This document shows, piece after piece, positions 60,789 through 64,000 of a stretch of 64,000 nt of DNA. Position 1 is the stretch's first letter, and each line of letters opens with the position of its first letter. This DNA is from CAZYQW01 sp964649825 (GTDB lineage Bacteria; Planctomycetota; B15-G4; JADJEK01): contig CAZYQW010000142.1 of assembly GCA_964649825.1 (NCBI GenBank), positions 62,001 through 126,000 of the forward strand, in the 5' to 3' direction. The notes beneath the pieces are model-generated. The model made no database searches. It was not told where the DNA came from and worked only from the letters and a program-made list of their open reading frames with translations. Position numbers and translations under genes: made by a program.

Positions 60789-62381
60789 ATGTCCGTCCAG
60801 CGTGAACGCGGCGCCGCCATGCTCCTCACGTTCCTGGCGATCGTCATCCTCGTCGTCGTGGTCGGACAGCTTTCGGTGTCGTCGAGCGTCGACCGCAGCA
60901 TCGCCGTCAACGCCCTGAACGAGATCCAGTACGACTACGCGGCCGCAGCCGCGCTGCACGTCGCGCAGGCGATGCTGATCAAGGACTCGAAAGACGAGGA
61001 CGCGCAAAGCGGCGAGGACCCGGAAGGAGAAGGCGGAGACGGAAGCCCCGCTGGCGACGGAGGCACGCCCAGCTCGCCGACCGGCAGCGACCCGTTCGGA
61101 TCGGAGGGAGGCGGCGAGGGCGAGGCGCCGGCCGATTCTCTGAACGACGAATGGGCCGACGACCAGAAGACGCAGGAGGAGTTCGGCGACGTCCGCGTGA
61201 GGATTCGCATCATCGACGAGGACCGCAAGCTGAACCTTCTCTGTCTCGTCGCCGAGGACGAGGAGTTCCGCGAGCAGGGCCGCGAGCAGTTGATCCGGTT
61301 GCTCGACGTGTTTCGCGAGGACTCGCGTCACGACCTCAGCCCCGGCGACGCGGCCGACCTCGTCGACGGTTTCGAGAAGTGGCTCCGCGCCGAGCGCGAC
61401 GACGACTTCCCGCTCCCCGCCCAGTCGACCGACGTGACCGAGGAGAGCAAGCTCGCGTGGAGCGAATCGAAGTTCAAGAACGAGCCGGACGTCGTGATCG
61501 CGTACCCGCTCGGGCTCGACGAGCTGGTGATGGTCGAGGGGATGACCGAGTTCCTGTTGCGCGGATTCAACGAGGACGGCCGGTACGTGCCCGGGCTCGA
61601 GGACGTCGTCACCATCTTCTCGAACGTGCGGATCGATGCCGACGCGCTCGGCGAAGGGGAGGCGGAGGAAGAGGACGACGGGTCGTCGCCCGCGCCCATT
61701 CCGACGAGCAATGACGAGGAGGACGACGAGGACGAGGACGAGGAAGAGCAGGACGTGCCGGTCGACGAGGAGGACGAGACGCGCGCGACCGAGACCAACC
61801 AAGGCCGCGTCAACATCAACACCGCACCCCTGGCGGTGCTGCGGGCGCTGATCGAGCCGGAAGACCTGCCGTTCTCGGTGATCGAGAAGGTCGACGAGTT
61901 CCGGCGCGAGATCTTCAGCGAGGACTACCAGGCCGGTCTCGGCAAGAACGACAACGGCCTGCAGTACGACAACGAAGACGAGGAGAAGGACGAGGAGAAG
62001 ACCGGCCTGCAACAGGAGGACGAGGACTTCATCTTCCGCGACCCGCAGGAGGTGATCGATCGCGTCGAGCAGTACTACCGCGCCGAGTTCAACGTCCAGG
62101 ACGAGGTGAAGGCGGACCTCGCTCGCTCGATCGCGGTGAAGAGCAACGTCTTCACGGTGATCGTCGAGGTGCGCAACAGCAAGTCGAACCAGGTCTACTC
62201 GGTGCTCGATGAATCGACGAGCAAGACGCCGCCGGACCGCCTCTATCGCTCGGTCGTGTGGCGCCGCAAGGCCGAGGACGGCAAGTACCAGTGCATCACC
62301 CTCATCCCGATGCACACGTGGCGCGGAGTCGTCCCGCCGGACGACGAGGAGTATCGCAAGTCCTACCCGTTCGGGTTCTGA
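60789..62381 (+). CDS. GspK-like type II secretion minor pseudopilin, with acidic insertions
   Basis: A 530-residue protein. It begins with a type-III-like prepilin leader (RERGAAMLLTFLAIVILVVV). The GspK helix-hairpin region is recognisable as KLNLLCLVAEDEEFREQGRE and, later, NQGRVNINTAPLAVLRALIE. Long acidic, Gly/Ser-rich inserts are present (DEDAQSGEDPEGEGGDGSP and the Glu/Asp tract near residues 305-340). GspK caps the pseudopilus tip of type II secretion systems. No other gsp gene is within the window, so this is an orphan or a planctomycete-specific variant. GGAGAG lies upstream of the ATG. Confidence 0.82.
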   Translation: MSVQRERGAAMLLTFLAIVILVVVVGQLSVSSSVDRSIAVNALNEIQYDYAAAAALHVAQAMLIKDSKDEDAQSGEDPEGEGGDGSPAGDGGTPSSPTGSDPFGSEGGGEGEAPADSLNDEWADDQKTQEEFGDVRVRIRIIDEDRKLNLLCLVAEDEEFREQGREQLIRLLDVFREDSRHDLSPGDAADLVDGFEKWLRAERDDDFPLPAQSTDVTEESKLAWSESKFKNEPDVVIAYPLGLDELVMVEGMTEFLLRGFNEDGRYVPGLEDVVTIFSNVRIDADALGEGEAEEEDDGSSPAPIPTSNDEEDDEDEDEEEQDVPVDEEDETRATETNQGRVNINTAPLAVLRALIEPEDLPFSVIEKVDEFRREIFSEDYQAGLGKNDNGLQYDNEDEEKDEEKTGLQQEDEDFIFRDPQEVIDRVEQYYRAEFNVQDEVKADLARSIAVKSNVFTVIVEVRNSKSNQVYSVLDESTSKTPPDRLYRSVVWRRKAEDGKYQCITLIPMHTWRGVVPPDDEEYRKSYPFGF

Positions 62382-62427
62382 CGGAGGACGGAACGTAGCG
62401 TCGCGCGAGCCCTCGGTCGCGCGAGTC

Positions 62428-63237
62428 TCAGTCGCCGGAGACGAACGCCGACGCCGCGGCACGCACCGCTTGGTCGCGCGGATATCGATCGTCGCCGGCG
62501 AGCCGGGCGGACACGATGAGGACGGCCCCCGGGTTCTCGCCTCGCGCCCGGAGCACCCGGCCGACCAGCAATGCGTTCTCGAGCGAGGCCTCGGCCCCGA
62601 ACGCGCGCTCGGCCGCGACGAGCGCCTCGTCGAGCGACGCGTCCGGTGCCCCGGAAGCGAAGATCCGCGCGATCCACGGTAGGGTCGCCAGCCGGAGCTT
62701 CAGCGTCGCCAGGGTGGCGAGCGCGGTCGGCTCGTTCGGGTCGAGCGCGAGCGCAACCCCCACCGCGTCGAGCACGAGGTGCGCGTGCTCGGCGCGATCG
62801 AGCATCGGCAGGAGGTGGGTCACCGCGCCTCGACTCCAGGCGAGCTGCGCATGATCCGCCGCGGTGACGGCACCGGCCGCGACCGCGCGCTCGGCGAGCT
62901 CCAGCGCGCTCCACGCCGCGATTTCGCGCTGGTCTTTCGCGTCGCTCGGGAGGAAGAAAAGCGCGTCGGACTCCGCGCGCGAAGCGAGACGAAGGGCGCC
63001 GGCGTCGGCCGGCCGCTCTGCGACCAGCGCGAGTGCGGTGGCCCGCGCATCGGCGAGCCGGCCGGCGTCGCGCCGCGCCGTCACGTCCGCCGCGGTGGCG
63101 TTCGACCCATTCGCGGCCGCGACGCGCGCGCCGGCGAGCACGCCGTCCGGCGGTCGCGCCGAGGAACACGCGAGGAGCGCGAGGAGGCTCGTCCACCCGA
63201 TCGCGCGGGCGACGCTCGAACATCGGGGCGTGGGCAT
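62428..63237 (-). CDS. Lipoprotein with TPR-like helices
   Basis: A 269-residue protein from ATG 63237. The lipoprotein signal is ARAIGWTSLLALLACSS, with lipobox LLAC. The mature part is almost all alpha-helical and Ala-rich, with TPR-like pairs: RRDAGRLADARATALALVAE, SALELAERAVAAGAVTAAD, and EALVAAERAFGAEASLENAL. No family is recognised. GGAGA lies about ten bases upstream. It is convergent with the GspK-like gene; a structural role in that system is possible but only by position. Confidence 0.65.
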   Translation of the reverse strand: MPTPRCSSVARAIGWTSLLALLACSSARPPDGVLAGARVAAANGSNATAADVTARRDAGRLADARATALALVAERPADAGALRLASRAESDALFFLPSDAKDQREIAAWSALELAERAVAAGAVTAADHAQLAWSRGAVTHLLPMLDRAEHAHLVLDAVGVALALDPNEPTALATLATLKLRLATLPWIARIFASGAPDASLDEALVAAERAFGAEASLENALLVGRVLRARGENPGAVLIVSARLAGDDRYPRDQAVRAAASAFVSGD

Positions 63238-63885
63238 GGCTCGGTTCTCCGCGGGACGCCGCGATCGTAGCTCCGCGGGCACGATGCGCCAACCCCAGCG
63301 GTCCGGGCCGTCCGGGCATGCGCCCGGGGGTGCTCGGTGAGGTGGGCCGTCGGCGCTTGGGACGGCCGAGGGTCAGTGCCAAGTCTTGTCGCGACCGCGG
63401 CATGGTCCCCGAGGCGCGCTCGGCTGGATCGATGACGCGATCTACCTCTTGCTCGAGCCGCCTGAGCGTTCGCTTCGCCAACTCGAGGTCTACCTCGATC
63501 TCGAGTTCGAAAACTACGGCCCCGGCCGCGACTCTGTTGCGTCCTCGGCGTCAGTATCCGGCGTACGCCGTCTGCGCGGGATACGTGGTCCAAAGAGCGC
63601 GAGACACGACAGGCGAAGGTGGGTGAAGCGGTAACGCGACTTGCTCTTAGGAAGGGGGAGGAACGTAGCGCGCGAATTCGACGGCGACCCTGGCGACGCC
63701 CGGGCCGCGTGGCCGCGGCCACGAGTCTGGGCGTCGATTCCTGACGACGCGGACAGGAGGAACGACGTGGTACGCGGGAGCGAGGACGAAGAGCTCTCCA
63801 GAGTGATACCGCGTGGAACGGTATCGCGCGGTCGCGGGTCGCGCGGCTCGAGGACAAGAAAGTCGAGGTTGTTCCACGCGGCGCC
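63238..63885. other. Intergenic region before the transposase fragment
   Basis: About 650 bases. Frames at 63386-63634 (plus) and upstream of 63481 (minus) have no start signal or recognisable family. The only structure seen is the 7-base-stem hairpin at 63805-63825. Confidence 0.5.
63805..63825. repeat. Short palindrome near the transposase gene
   Basis: GATACCG (63805-63811) and CGGTATC (63819-63825) form a perfect 7-pair stem with a 7-base loop. It could be a REP-type hairpin belonging to the adjacent RayT-like gene, but only one copy was seen. Confidence 0.4.
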
Positions 63886-63913
63886 TTGACCTTCGCTCGA
63901 CCTGGGCTAATAG
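63886..63913 (+). promoter_or_regulatory. Putative leaderless promoter of the transposase gene
   Basis: TTGACC (63886-63891), a 16-base spacer and TAATAG (63908-63913), with ATG 63922 eight bases later and no ribosome-binding site. Confidence 0.55.
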
Positions 63914-63921
63914 ATGCCCTA

Positions 63922-64000
63922 ATGCCAAACCGACCTTCGACGACCATGCGCAAGCGACCGGGGCCCAAGCCGAAGCGGGGGTCGGGGGTGTCGCATCACG
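63922..64000 (+). CDS. N-terminal fragment of a probable REP-associated (Y1/IS200-like) transposase
   Basis: Only 26 complete codons are in the window. The sequence from Met9 (MRKRPGPKPKRGSGVSHH) matches the usual opening of RayT-type Y1 transposases, in which a basic Gly-Pro-Lys-Pro run is followed by VSH and then the HUH domain. Either ATG 63922 or 63946 may be the start. No HUH or Tyr motif is visible because the gene runs off the window, so this is a call from the N-terminal signature alone. Confidence 0.45.
   Translation, partial: MPNRPSTTMRKRPGPKPKRGSGVSHH

Noticed and set aside
63386..63634. 82-residue plus-strand frame
   Set aside because: No ribosome-binding site or promoter box and no recognisable domain; the opposing minus frame is equally open.
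1..64000. tRNA, rRNA, CRISPR arrays, CIRCE elements and riboswitches
   Set aside because: Reading both strands showed no cloverleaf, regular spacer repeat or conserved leader; a covariance-model scan could still find a divergent one.

Overview
The window is GC-rich bacterial DNA, judged by eye at about two thirds or more GC. Coding density is high, GTG and TTG starts are frequent, and overlapping ATGA/GTGA gene junctions are common. The best guess is a Planctomycetota chromosome. Supporting signs are secreted propeller-like proteins with a common C-terminal module, a DUF1573 protein beside an ECF sigma/anti-sigma pair, prenyltransferase-repeat and sulfatase-like proteins, a stand-alone GspK-like pseudopilin and a secretin-like lipoprotein. 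This is inferred from gene content only; other GC-rich deep lineages are possible. HemF suggests oxygen use and the Tat-dependent molybdoenzyme suggests respiratory flexibility. No rRNA, tRNA or CRISPR array was seen.

Layout. 1-1236: end of a secreted protein. 1395-7889: tightly overlapping six-gene operon with an oxidoreductase, a sugar/nucleoside-type permease, L-fuconate dehydratase and a LutABC-like L-lactate oxidation complex. It fits the non-phosphorylating L-fucose route, whose end products are pyruvate and L-lactate. 8142-14536: three large secreted proteins, one frameshifted and one a propeller/SBP_bac_5 fusion. 14712-21334: hemF and a shortened YgfK-like Fe-S protein, a secretin-like lipoprotein, htpG and a divergent GrpE-like gene. 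21500-23202: complete IS1380-family element. 23283-28316: small lipoprotein, repeat protein, AraC-type regulator, DUF6265 and Nif3 proteins. 28349-32552: molybdopterin oxidoreductase, Fe-S subunit and TorD-like chaperone. 32806-35651: TIR-TM protein coupled to an extracytoplasmic beta-sandwich protein. 35918-40533: LplT-PlsC-acyl ligase fusion plus SGNH protein. 40728-45460: UbiD decarboxylase, NhaC antiporter and ATP-grasp protein. 45954-48292: sigma/anti-sigma/DUF1573 operon. 48528-63237: DNA glycosylase, DUF2891, prenyltransferase-like protein, a tiny flagellar-rod-like protein, a degenerate sulfatase, two hydrolase-type genes, a SprA-like protein, an M28 peptidase, a NUDIX protein, a GspK-like protein and a lipoprotein. 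63922-64000: start of a probable REP-associated transposase.

Two general patterns stand out. Several unlinked genes have a TAnnnT hexamer 6-8 bases before the ATG, two or three of them with a -35-like box 16-18 bases further upstream, which suggests leaderless transcription. Several gene groups share 4-base start/stop overlaps, so their order is informative about function: fucose/lactate, molybdoenzyme, TIR pair and lipid-remodelling pair.
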